DNA of 64,000 bases from Riptortus pedestris (Eukaryota; Arthropoda; Insecta; Hemiptera; Alydidae): the NCBI GenBank assembly GCA_019009955.1, contig CM032232.1:137230001-137294000 (forward strand). The letters are read 5' to 3'. The notes beneath the pieces are model-generated. The model saw only the letters and a program-made list of their open reading frames with translations, had not been told where the DNA came from and made no database searches. The translations under genes were made by a program, and so were the position numbers. Positions 43,984 to 54,479 of this stretch are shown here, in pieces (within the stretch, counting starts at the first letter, position 1; every line of letters begins with the position of its first letter).

Positions 43984-45362
43984 TCTATATATATATAAAA
44001 TTGTAACCTCTGTCTGTACATTGATTTTTTTTGCGAAATTTCACGATAACTTTTCGTTTCACATGTCATAGACACCATAACTGCATTTTGTTTCTTTGGT
44101 GTCTGTTTGTTTGTTTGTTTGTTTATTTGTTTGTTTGTTTGTTTGTTACCTTTTCACGCATAAACGGCTGAACCGAATTTTATGAAACTTGGTATGTATA
44201 TTACTACTAGCCCAACTTAGACTTTAGGCTATATTAATATTCTCTAAGACGAACAGGAGTGGGGGTTATAAGGGAGGCCTGAAATTAAAAATAGCGATAT
44301 TTCGTTTCCTATTGGTTTTTCGGCAAATATGCACATAACAAAAGTTATTTATTTTGTTATTTAGAGTAACTTTTGTTATATACACTTTCGTCGTATACCG
44401 AAGTATACGATATAATATGAACATGACGATAAACAAGGACATTTCAATTGTATGAAGCATTTTAAAAACAAGTAGCTGTTTCATGAGGAGCAAAGTATAT
44501 TACCCCCCCCCTTCCTCTGTCTTTCACTGGAACATTAATTAATCGGAAGTAAGTAATTTCATCCTTTAATGTGTTTAAAACACCAATTAATTCACAAATA
44601 ACGAAAGTATTTAAACATACATAATTAGAATTGAAAATAGAATCTGAATATAAGGTAATGTTAGCGGAATTGAGAGATAGCCGTTAGTCATGTTTGTTGG
44701 TTAACCTGGAGCGTCAGGGACGGGTGGGGAGACCTTCCTGTAATCTAGAACCTTTCTCACTCCCTCTTTCTTTCCTCAGTTGTTTTACACACTTTTTTCG
44801 TATACCGAATTATAAACGAGATATACGCTAAAACCTATAGCGGAAGTGTATTTTGTTATTTAGAGTAAATTTTGTTATATACACTTTTTTTCGAATACCG
44901 AATTATAAACGAGATAAATGCTAAAACCTATAGCGGTAGTAAACAATTTTATTTGGGACAAAAGACCCAGCCGAAATAAATAAAACTCGGTATGTGTATT
45001 AGCACTAACGCTTTCCTTATAATAAGCCATACTAACATTTCTAGGGACGGGCAGGAGTGGGGGTTATAAGGGAGGCCTGAAATTAATAATGGTGATATTT
45101 CGTTTCACCACAATATTTTGTGCTTAATAACTGAGATCTATGCATAATGCACAGGAGACGGGAAATATGACAATTTGGAGGACTGTGAAGACTTACATAA
45201 AAAATTAATTTTATTATTAACAAATGCCAACAACGGCCGTTAATCCTAAATAGTGGGACGGGTAAAGGTCAAAATATTGTGCAAACTAAAGCCTTGCCAA
45301 AAAAATACCATCACCATTCAGCCTCAAATGAATTCCCGAGCGAAGCCGGGTATCTGAGCTAG
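43984..45362 (+). mobile_element. Complete short Helitron (1.38 kb)
   Basis: The 5' end is TCTATATATATAAAATTGTA after an A. The 3' end is the hairpin CCCGAGCGAAGCCGGG, then TATCTGAG and CTAG before a T. Near the 5' end is CATAAACGGCTGAACCGAAT. The interior has two ~290-bp modules (TAACTTTTGTTATATACAC; GGGCAGGAGTGGGGGTTATA). No Rep/helicase is encoded, so it depends on a partner element. The same family occurs at 15599, 52500 and 54480. Confidence 0.88.
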
Positions 45363-45452
45363 TATCTGAATATATTGATAATACACTTAATTATATGACA
45401 GATACTGGAAATATAAAAACAGTATATGAGGGTTTAACTAATAAATTAAAAA

Positions 45453-46018
45453 GTCCGTCACGCAGGGGCTGCGTTAACTAAACAGATTTCCCACGTGCGC
45501 TACGTATTTGCATTTATCGCAAAACTCAATGAGAACAATATTTGGTATTTATGCTTCAAATAAAGTGCTTCAAAACATAATAGAATATTGATAATATGAG
45601 ATGAGTAGGAGTGGGGCTTTACTGAAAACCGAAAACTAAAAAATGCAAATATCTCAGTAAATAATCAAGATAATGAAAAAATGTAACAGACAGAAGATAA
45701 CAACATTTATAGAACATTACATTTGCAAGAAGATTGGTTCTATACATTTTTTCGATCCGACGCATAATAACGGAGATATTAAGAATTTTCGAAATTATCT
45801 CCCTCTAACCCCCCCCCCTCCGCCTTGTCCAATTTCAGCCATTAACGAACTTGATCTTTCTTTTTGTAAAAACGATTATATATCACGTTTGGTAACGATA
45901 AGACAAAAATTACGACCTCTAGAGCGGTAACAGACAAATATATATACTTGGTAGGATCGACGGACATTTGAAGAAAAATTTCGAAAATCGCGTCATGAGT
46001 ACAACCTCAATAGCTGAT
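45453..46018 (-). repeat. TAC copy, near-complete
   Basis: Starts GTCCGTCACGCAGGGGCTGC after TTAAAAA. The core is reduced to ACAAATATATATAC at about 45935. The 5' block ends at CCTCAATAGCTGATCA, missing the terminal palindrome half. Confidence 0.8.
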
Positions 46019-46106
46019 CATTTCAATTTTTAAGATAATTATTTCTTCTTCACATAATAGAATATAAAATATTTAATTTACTAATTGTACTTGCAGATAC
46101 TGTGTT

Positions 46107-46145
46107 TCCCCAATTAGCCTTAGTTGCAAAAAATGGACGTTAATA
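46107..46145 (+). repeat. SINE-A tail fragment
   Basis: CCCCAATTAGCCTTAGTTGC followed by AAAAAATGGACGTTAATAAA matches only the last part of the SINE. Confidence 0.55.
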
Positions 46146-46292
46146 AATAAATATACTGTGTTTATATTCACGGTATCTGCTTTATAATTAATTGCTTTAT
46201 CAATACTAGCAGATTTTCCTTAAGGGAGATCAGCTATTGAGGTCGTACTCATGACGTGATTTTCGAAGATGACGAAAATGAGCTCCGTTCAA

Positions 46293-46347
<55 letters not shown>

Positions 46348-46350
<3 letters not shown>

Positions 46351-46492
46351 GGTGTTGTTATTCTTTTTAGAGTTTTGGTCAATTTTGGTGAAAAAAGCTA
46401 AGTTTATGCCGATATTTCGAGAATCTTTATTTTCTCTTCTTCAGGGCTGTAAAATTACAGGTAACCTGGTCGAAAACATCAACACAATTATC

Positions 46493-46495
<3 letters not shown>
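46348..46495 (-). mobile_element. PLE terminal fragment inside a TA core
   Basis: On the minus strand it reads CCCTGAAGAAGAGAAAATAA then AGATTCTCGAAATATCGG, typical of PLE end regions. Both flanks are (TA)n. There is no coding sequence. Confidence 0.5.
46415..46444 (-). ncRNA. Hammerhead-ribozyme-like motif (minus strand)
   Basis: On the minus strand it reads CTGAAGA, A, a perfect GAGAA/TTCTC stem with loop AATAAAGA, then GAAA. This fits the hammerhead core CUGANGA-stem II-GAAA exactly. Together with 16860 and 28556 it is the third such motif in a PLE remnant here. Helices I and III were not modelled. Confidence 0.55.
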
Positions 46496-46547
<52 letters not shown>

Positions 46548-46869
46548 CTGTTACCGCTCTAGCGGTCTCAATTTTGGCTTGATCGTTACTAAAGTCCATA
46601 TTTAGTCGTTTTACGTGAAAAGTAAGATCAAGTTCGTTAACAGCTGAATTCGGAAAAGGGAGGAGGGTTTAAGAGGGGAGGATTTTAGAAAAATGGAAAT
46701 ATCTCCGTTATTATACATCGGATCAAAACATTATATAGAAAAAAAATCATATTGCAAATTAAATTTACTATAAATAGTGTTCTATAAATATTTTCCGTAT
46801 AATGAGTATTAACCAAAATATTTGGATTTTATAGTTTTCCGCTTTCAGTAAACCCCCACTCCGACTATA

Positions 46870-47080
46870 CTGCTCAAAAATGAATAGGGATATTGGTTAT
46901 TTTTTCTTATCCTATTAATTTTAATTAAATCGATCTTAATTAAATTTCTTTTTTATGGGGGAAAAAGACAATAATTTCTAATAAATATTAATGATATTTA
47001 TAATAAAAAAATTAAAAAAAAATATGCTAGGCCCCATAAATACCACAAAACAGCCAATATCCCTATTCATTTTTGAGCAG
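46870..47080. mobile_element. 211-bp MITE, Tc1/mariner-like
   Basis: The ends are perfect inverted repeats of 27 bp, beginning CTGCTCAAAAATGAATAGGG. The left flank is TA and the right flank TT, possibly a mutated TA duplication. The interior is AT-rich without an ORF. It lies inside a TAC copy. Confidence 0.8.
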
Positions 47081-47417
47081 TTTAGTTTCATATCAATATT
47101 AAACTGTTATATCAAAACCACTTTATTACAAGGTTAAATACCAAATATTGTTTTCAATAACCCTATATTATGCAAATATGTTCTGGTGCTTAAATTTGAT
47201 TCATTGAGATAAAAATTACTCTGATTCATTATAAATTACAGTACTAGATATAATAAATAGTTTTCACCCCTCTCCCTTAGATTTAAATAAGAAATTTTCT
47301 ATTTAAGTCGTATTGGAGACACAATTTCTGACCAATACTACTTAGGGTTTCCTTCGAATTTATCTAAACAAAAAAAATGTTATTCCGAATCAGTTAATTA
47401 ACTGAGGAACCACGGTG

Positions 47418-47697
47418 TTAGCAGATTTCTCATAAGAGAAATCAAGTATTGAGGTCGTAATCATGACAAGATTTTCTAGTCGGATCGTAAACTGTTATAG
47501 AACCAATCTTATTACACTATTGATATTCTACAATTGGTGTTCTTTGAAATTTTTCTTAACTCTAATATTAGACGAATTATTCGAAGATCGGATTCTTCAT
47601 ATGAATATAAAATTTGTGGGGAGATGAGGCCAGTAGTGTGCTATACCATCACGTGGGAAATCTGCTTAGTTTACGCCGCCCCTGCCTGAAGGACTTT
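47418..47697 (+). repeat. Internally deleted TAC copy (280 bp)
   Basis: It runs TAGCAGATTTCTCATAAGAG at the 5' end to GGGAAATCTGCTTAGTTTAC and GCCGCCCCTGCCTGAAGGAC at the 3' end. It jumps from the 5' block (TCATGACAAGATTTTCTAG) straight to TCGGATCGTAAACTG, losing the core and the G-rich block. Confidence 0.8.
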
Positions 47698-48026
47698 ATA
47701 CTTCCCCGCCTTCAAACATTCCAATAGTTTTGTAGTCTCGCTTAGTGCGCAGCTCTTGATTCATTGGAATTAAGATTCCTCTTCTAGATTAAGGCTCTTT
47801 CCAGGAAAATGTGAAATCAAACTCTTCCCATCAACATTATAAATAATGCATTAGCCGCCAATAATTTCCATGAGATAAATATCGCAACAAAATAGATTTC
47901 AAACACAAGCACATACGCTCACTGCTTTCAATTCAAATCACATACATCATATTATTGTTTTCAACCTTAAAACTTCCTTCCCCATCGCATTCGCTATAAC
48001 ATATCTCAAATGGTGCCTAGAACTAA
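47698..48026. other. Unique stretch, no gene found
   Basis: More balanced composition than its flanks. No ORF, splice site pair or repeat family was recognised. Confidence 0.4.
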
Positions 48027-48154
48027 TTTTGGAAGATTTCCCTTCAGGGAAATCAGCTACTGAGGTCGTACTCATGGAATTCTAAAATTTTCTTGAAATA
48101 AATATCCATTGATCCGACCCCATGAGATGACGAAAATGAGGTCCGTATATATAC

Positions 48155-48191
<37 letters not shown>

Positions 48192-48990
48192 TATCTATAT
48201 ATCTGTGTGTGTGTGTGTGTGTTAACGCTCTAGTGGTCGCAATTTTTGTCGGATCAAAAAGTGCATATAACCAATTTAACCAATTAAATGTGCCATAAAT
48301 ATTGTTCTATACATTTATTCTCTATCTTGAATATGTACTAAATTTTACTCGGAAAAATTCAAGGAATCATTTGGGGAAGCGGGATTTTCTGGTGATAGGC
48401 TTCGGTTGAATGGGTTCGGTGCCCGAGGAACGGCCCCTAAACGTACCCAGACATTTTTTGACGAGGTGGGAATAGACAAGAAGGTTCTGCAAACCTTGGT
48501 CGAGGGTATCATTATTGATACTTTAGGGATTATTTCCCACCATATATTTTAATTTATCTTTGACCAGTGATCTTATTATAGATCGACGGATCATGTTAGT
48601 ACAATAATGATGTTTCTAATTTATATATAGTGACATTCACCTTTTAGGTTCCTGACTGTGTTTATTTTAGTTAATATTTTAGTTATTGAGCTGACTAAAT
48701 ACAATATGTATTGTTTTACTGTTGTCCTAGGGATAGACTTAAGTTGCTGTGTGCTTCAGCATCTCAATGTAATTGAGCAGCCCCACAAACTGTATATAAA
48801 TTTGTACAATAAAATGATTCTCTTGTAACGTACGAAATGAAATCAGCTAACTTCGGGTCTAGTCGTGAGTTTCCTTCAAAAGCTAGTTCGGCCGTTTCCG
48901 TAGCTGTTCGACTCTCGTAAAATATCTCTATTGTAAAACTTCACGTGGGAAATCTGGTTAGTTTACGCAGCCCCTGCGTGACGGACTTTT
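48027..48990 (+). repeat. TAC copy opened by an R2-like LINE fragment
   Basis: The 5' end (TTTCCCTTCAGGGAAATCAG), a (TA)n then (GT)n core near 48153-48222, and the flank TAACGCTCTAGTGGTCGC run to about 48350. The last blocks resume at about 48826 (AGCTAGTTCGGCCGTTTCC, AACTTCACGTGGGAAATCTG) and end with GCAGCCCCTGCGTGACGGAC. Confidence 0.75.
48356..48822 (+). mobile_element. R2-like LINE 3' fragment (second copy)
   Basis: It matches the complement of 6780-7000 plus 7442-7650, including the readable phrase FDEVGIDKKVLQTLVEGIII at about 48454-48520. The 3' end is near CCCCACAAACTGTATATAAA with AATAAAATG. It lacks the Jockey insert seen in the first copy (compare 48560-48580), so it marks the empty site. 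Confidence 0.6.
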
Positions 48991-49001
48991 ATTATATTCA
49001 T

Positions 49002-49245
49002 ATTAAGAAAACCGATGTACGAATAACTCGTCTGATATTAGAGTTAAGACAAATTTCATAGAACACCAATTGTAGAATATTAATAGTGTAACAAGATTGG
49101 TTCTATAACAGTTTACGATACGACTCATAATGACGGAGATATTTTGAATTTTCTATTTTCCCCTTCTCAAAACCCCCACCATTCCAAGCCCAATTTCAGT
49201 CAATAACAAATATGATCTTTAACCTTTGCTGAATCGCTGAAATAT
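49002..49245 (-). repeat. TAC internal fragment
   Basis: Antisense blocks: GATTGGTTCTATAACAGTTT, CATAATGACGGAGATATTTT, CCAAGCCCAATTTCAGTC. No ends are present. Confidence 0.55.
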
Positions 49246-49253
49246 CAGTCCGT

Positions 49254-49812
49254 TCAAAATTATATATATTTGTCTGTTAACGCTCTAGCGGTCGCAATTT
49301 TTGGTTGATCGTTACCAAACTCCATATTTAAACGTTATGTAAAATAAGAGATCAAGTTTGATAATGGCTGAAATTGAATTAATAGGTAGGAGGGGGGGGG
49401 GGGTTAGACGGTTTTCGAAAATTCGAAATATCCCGGAACAATAGTAGAGGAAAAGGCCGTTTTATTGATACTTAGCGAAACCTCTCTGTTACTATACGTC
49501 GGATCGAAACATTGTGTAGAACCAATCTTATTTCTATATCGTGAATATTTACCGAGATATTCCGGTTTTATAATTTTTGCTATCAGCAAACCCCCACTCC
49601 AACTCATGTTATAAACTGTTATATCATGAACCATTTCATTCCAAGGTTAAATACCAAATATTGTTTTTATTGAATTTATACTTTGTAAGATATGCATATA
49701 CGTTCTGTTGACCTCCCCCCTTCTTTTGTTCTTAGATCAATAAAATTTGAGTGATTGAGATAAAAATTATTCTTATTCATTGTAAATTACAACACTAGCT
49801 GTAACAAATAGT
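49254..49812 (+). repeat. TAC copy, 5'-truncated long variant
   Basis: It begins in the core region (GTCCGTTCAAAATTATATAT) and continues through TTAACGCTCTAGCGGTCGC, GGGGGGGGGGGGTTAG, TTACTATACGTCGGATCG and the long variant TTATATCATGAACCATTTCA. It is abutted by the next complete copy. The 76-codon minus frame inside it is not a gene. Confidence 0.65.
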
Positions 49813-49898
49813 TTTTAGCAGATTTCCCTTCAGGGAAATCAGCTATTGAGGTTATACTCATGACGCGATTTTCGACGAAAATGATGTCCGTTCAAAAT

Positions 49899-49959
<61 letters not shown>

Positions 49960-50540
49960 CTGTTAACGCTCTAGCGGTCGCAATTTTTGTTTGATCGTTA
50001 CCAAACTCAATATTTAAACGTTTTATGCAAAAAGACAGATCCAGTTCGTTAATGGCTGAAATCGGACCATTGGGAGGGGGGGGGTTAGAGGGGGAATTTC
50101 CGAAAATTCAATTTACTATAAATATTGTTATATACATTTACCGAGATATTTGCATTTTTATGAAGGCTGTGGTCGGGTATAGTTCGGATTAGGTCGGCCG
50201 TTTCCGTAACTGCTCGGCTCAGGTGGAAGCTTCTGCTAACCTTACCTGTCTTTTAACCTTACCTTACCTTCGTTACTTTGTGAGATTTATTCAAATACGT
50301 TCGTTCATCCGCCCCCCCACTTCTTTAGTTCTTGGACTACTAAAATTTGAGTTATTAAAATATAAATTATTATTACAAATCAGAAGCCGTTTCAGCTGGG
50401 AATTTATTTTAATTAACTGAAAGATTTCTCTTTACCGTTTGTATCTAATCAAGGTGGTATTGTGTATGCAGATTTCTCTATTGTAAAACTTCACATGGGA
50501 AATCTGCTTAGTTTACGCAGCCACTGCGTAACGGACTTTT
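49813..50540 (+). repeat. Complete TAC copy
   Basis: It opens TTTTAGCAGATTTCCCTTCA and closes GGGAAATCTGCTTAGTTTAC, GCAGCCACTGCGTAACGGAC, TTTT. (TA)n core at about 49901-49955. It includes the longer 3' variant with ACCTTACCTGTC and CCTTACCTTACCTTC. Confidence 0.85.
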
Positions 50541-50758
50541 TTTTTATATTCCGGCGTAGAATTGGCTAGCCCTAATTAGAGGTGGCTGCCCTGTAGGTTT
50601 CCAGCTCAGACGCGTTCCGTTGTAAGATTTCTTATTCCCGTTTGTATTTATTCACTGAACATTCAGGGTGGTGTGAGCGGTATGTAGATTTATCTGTTGT
50701 AAACCGTCCCGTGGGAAGTCTGCTTCGTTTACGCAGCCCCATGTGTGACGGACGTTTT
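50541..50758 (+). repeat. TAC 3'-end fragment
   Basis: It ends with GGGAAGTCTGCTTCGTTTAC and GCAGCCCCATGTGTGACGGA, directly downstream of a complete copy's 3' end and in the same orientation, so it could be the remains of a tandem partner. Confidence 0.6.
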
Positions 50759-51258
50759 TTAGCAATGTATATGCCTCGGATGTTGTAACGTTCGCTACTT
50801 TAAACATTAAAGAGTATTGGTGAGACCTGATGATTTTTTATATATTGTCTCAAATTATTAAATACATTTTAGAGACTTTAAATTGAAGGAGGTAAGCTGT
50901 TTAAAGCTAATAATAAATGTAGGGAATATATAATATATTTGAGGGAGGCCATGTTCCCAACTTGTTGGAATTATAATACAATATGGGGCTACAAGGGTCC
51001 CATATGAGAACATATTATCCGGGAGCCGTCTCTCCGTGTGGCCAACATTTTCCAATATTGTCTCCATGCAAATTTACTTTTCTCTGACGCCGGAAAAGCC
51101 CCTAACAACTTAGGCGGAGTATATTAAAATTAAGCCTCTCTCGACAAAATCATACTCGCTTTTTGGGTGGTCTATGATGTGGGGAAATCCACAGAGCAAT
51201 TAATGTCTATTGCTCATTCCTTTTTTAAAAACACGAGTCCGTAATTAGTTAATAAAAA
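50759..51258. other. Unique stretch, no gene found
   Basis: A 69-codon minus frame at 50858-51067 has no motif. No repeat match was noticed. Confidence 0.4.
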
Positions 51259-51895
51259 GTCCGTCACGCAGGGGCTGCGTAAATTAAGCAGATTTCCCAC
51301 GTGAAGTTTTACAATAGAGAAATCTGCCTAATAACAGCTGTAGTAGTAAGTAACCTCTAAACCTATTAACGAGAGGGACGAATAATTACAAAAACGGCCG
51401 CCAGAGCTCACGGCGGAAAGTCCGAACATAGCCACTGCTGCCGAGCACATGCAGAATACAAATGCAAATATCTCAGTTAATATTCAAGATAGAGAATAAA
51501 TGTATATAACAATATTTATAGTAAATTTAATTTGCAATAAGATTGATTCTATAATAGTTTTCGATCCGACGTATAGTAACGGAGATATTTTGAATTTTCA
51601 AAAATCCCCCCAACTAAACCCCCCCTCCCACTGGTCCGATTTCAGCCATTAACGAACTTGATCTGTCTTTTTACGTAAAACGCTTAAATATGAAGTTTGG
51701 TAACGATTAAACAAAAATTGCGACCGCTAGAGCGTTAACAGACAAATATATATATATATATATATATAATTTTGAACGGACCTCATTTTCGTCATCTCCT
51801 GGGTAGGATCGATGGACATTTGAGGAAATTTTTCAAAACTCGCGTCATGAGTACGACCTCAATAGCTGATTTCCCTTAAGGGAAATCTGCTAAAA
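51259..51895 (-). repeat. Complete TAC copy (637 bp)
   Basis: All blocks are present, from GTCCGTCACGCAGGGGCTGC to TTTCCCTTAAGGGAAATCTG and CTAAAA. Short (TA)n core at about 51747-51768. The 5' flank is TTAATAAAAA. Confidence 0.88.
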
Positions 51896-52447
51896 TCTGA
51901 AGTGGACACCACATGGCTTCCTGGTAGCCCTGTTTAATTAAATACACATAACGGTTGGTTTCACATCAAGTAGATACGATACCTCCATCCCAATACACCC
52001 CATCAAATAAACGTCCGTCACGCAGGGGCTGCGTAAACTAAGCAGATTTCCCACGTAAAGTTATACAATAGAGAAATCTCCATAGGAGTACTGATGAGTT
52101 ACGGAAACGGACGAACTAGCTTTCGGCGGGAACCATAGCTCGTCCGTTACACTTAATAAAAATGCAAATATCTCGGTTAATATTCAAGATAGAGAATAAA
52201 TGCATAGGACAATATTTATAGGAAATTTAATTTTCAATAAAATTAGTTCTATACAATCTTTCGATTCGACGTATAGTAATGGAGATATTTCGAATTTTCG
52301 AAAATCCCCCCTCTAAACACTCCCTCTCACTGGTCCGATTTCAGCCGTTCATGAAAATGATCTTTCTTTTTAAATAAAACGATTAAATGCCGAGTTTGGT
52401 GACGATTAAACCAAAATTGCGACCGCTAGAGCGTTAACAGACTCATA

Positions 52448-52499
<52 letters not shown>

Positions 52500-52500
<1 letters not shown>

Positions 52501-52667
52501 TAGCTCAGGTACCCGGTTTCGCCCGGGATTCATTTGAGGCTGAATGGTGATGGTATTTTTTTGGCAAGCCTTTACTTTCCACAATATTCTGACATTTCCC
52601 CGTCACAGTCTTTAGGGTTCATACCCCTCGTTGCTGTGGATGTGTTCATAATAAATGTATTTGTTAT

Positions 52668-52668
<1 letters not shown>
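52500..52668 (-). mobile_element. Truncated Helitron 3' end
   Basis: CTAGCTCAGGTACCCGGTTT and CGCCCGGGATTCATTTGAGG are the complement of the family's 3' hairpin end. Only about 170 bp remain. It sits in the TA core. Confidence 0.75.
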
Positions 52669-52769
<101 letters not shown>

Positions 52770-52896
52770 TTTTGAACGGACCTCGTTTTCGTCATCTCGT
52801 GGGTAGGATCGATGGACATTTGAAGAAATGTTTCGAAAATCACGTCATGAGTACGACCTCAATAGCTGATTTCCCTAAAGGGAAATCTGCTAAAAC

Positions 52897-53553
52897 GTCC
52901 ATCACGCAGGGGCTGCGTAAACTAAGCATATTTTCCTCGTGAAGTTTAATAAGAGTTAAATCTACATTCTGGTAACACAACGCCACCGTGAATATTAATT
53001 GAATAAATACAAACAGTAATAAGAAATCTTTCCCCTCCCGACGGGAAGCGTCGAAATGGAAACAAACACGTATGCCTCACTGGAAAGAAAAACTATTACT
53101 GAAATATATCTGAAAATAACATTAATTTCATTGAAAACTTTCTACTACATCCTAGTACTATAATCTATAATGAATCAGTATAATTTTCATCTCAATCAAT
53201 CAAATTTTAGAAGTCCAAGAACTTAAGTCGAGAAGGGGGTGGGTTCACTAGAACATATTTGCATGTATCTCGTATAATAAAGATATCTTGAAAACAATAT
53301 TTGGTATTTAAGCTTAGAATAATGTGTTTTATTATATAAAAGTGTATTGTTTATGTAACATTAGTAGAGGCGGGGGTTTGTCGAAGGCTGAAAATTGAAA
53401 AATGCAAATATCTCGGTTAATGTTCAAGAAAGAGAATAAAGGTACAGCCCAGTGGTCCGTTTTCAGCTATTAAGGAACTTAATCTTTCTTTTTACAGTAA
53501 AACGTTTAAATGTCCAGTAACGATTAAACAAAAATTGCGGCCGCTAGAGTGGT

Positions 53554-53640
<87 letters not shown>

Positions 53641-53718
53641 ATATGTGTGTGTACAATTTTGATCGATGGATATTTGAAAGAAATTGTCGAAAATCGCCTT
53701 AAGGGAAACCTGCTAAAA
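52897..53718 (-). repeat. TAC copy joined head-to-tail to its neighbour
   Basis: Starts GTCCATCACGCAGGGGCTGC one base after the previous copy's CTAAAA, and ends AAGGGAAACCTGCTAAAA. The core is (TA)n(GT)n, with about 90 bp of GT at 53562-53653. The order and orientation match the upstream copy. Confidence 0.8.
53562..53653 (+). repeat. (GT)n tract
   Basis: About 45 GT units with a few interruptions form the core of the TAC copy at 52897. The adjacent Cys/Val open frame is an artefact. Confidence 0.95.
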
Positions 53719-53765
53719 CCCATAAAACATAATTTAATCTTCTTTCTACGGTATTTTTTTTTTAT

Positions 53766-53892
53766 TTTAAAAAATATTAACGTCTACTTTTTTCGACTAA
53801 GGCTAATTGGGACGGGTTATCTACAGGTTACCACCCTTTTCTCCCCAGGGTGGGACTTGGGATGTTATTTAATGAATTCCGTCACTAAATAA
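53766..53892 (-). repeat. SINE-A fragment, 3' half
   Basis: Antisense tail AAATATTAACGTCTAC, then GGGACGGGTTATCTACAGGT, CCAGGGTGGGACTTGGG, GTCACTAAATAAT. The tRNA-like head is missing. Confidence 0.7.
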
Positions 53893-53992
53893 TCTTTCTA
53901 CGGTAAGAAAAATAGTTACACACAAATATTGTGTATTTATAATAGAGATGACGGAGACATTTTCCTCTCTCTCTCGCACTATTGATCAAAAG

Positions 53993-54152
53993 GGGGAGGA
54001 GAACAACTAGCAGTTCTAAATATCAAATTTCACCATTCCAAGAATGTCATGTAGAAGCTAGACAAGCTGTAGTGACTGTCAAAGGGGATAATTCCTTTGA
54101 AATCATAGAACTGAAAATTTCGGAATTCAATACTGCTTTACATCCTGCAAGC

Positions 54153-54154
<2 letters not shown>
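53993..54154 (+). CDS. Candidate internal host exon (unproven)
   Basis: This 162-nt segment is non-repetitive and open. It is preceded by a pyrimidine run and AG (TTTTCCTCTCTCTCTCGCAC ... AAAAG) and followed by CAG|GTATAT, a 5' splice-site consensus that runs into a TA repeat. In the open frame the product reads SKYQISPFQECHVEARQAVV and then KGDNSFEIIELKISEFNTAL, protein-like and unlike the low-complexity frames around it. The length is a multiple of three with phase 2 at both ends. I do not recognise the protein. It could equally be part of an unknown element. No neighbouring exon was found in the window. Confidence 0.3.
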
Positions 54155-54188
<34 letters not shown>

Positions 54189-54190
<2 letters not shown>

Positions 54191-54477
54191 CGTTAATTTA
54201 AGTTAGGGGTGGAGGTTGTTACACCCATTAAATTGTCTTAACTTGAAAATGAAACATTTTTTTCTAAATATTCATATTTTTGACTGGGAGTTATATGCGT
54301 AAGCATACACCTTGAGTATGTTCTTGTAGATTAGACTTCTCTTGGAGTTTGAAGATTTTTTATTTATATTTTTCCTCTAACATTGCAACCCTATGTGGAA
54401 ATATTTTTTTCTGCACATCCCATGCAAGTTTGCATTATCTGTACATTTCTTCAAAAAAATGTGACCAATGTTTAATA
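54189..54477. other. Unassigned stretch
   Basis: AT-rich DNA with a 93-codon frame crossing into the Helitron. No motif. Confidence 0.35.
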
Positions 54478-54479
54478 TA

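Larger units (their letters stand above)
46207..47280 (+). repeat. TAC copy containing a PLE piece and a MITE
   Basis: The 5' end TAGCAGATTTTCCTTAAGGG and 5' block lead to a (TA)n core at about 46298-46347. The core is split by a ~145-bp PLE fragment and resumes as (TA)n(GT)n at about 46497-46545. The CCGCTCTAGCGGTC flank and later blocks follow to CAGTAAACCCCCACTCCGAC. After a 211-bp MITE, the long-variant 3' region continues (AAACTGTTATATCAAAACCA). No stem-loop end is present. Confidence 0.75.
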
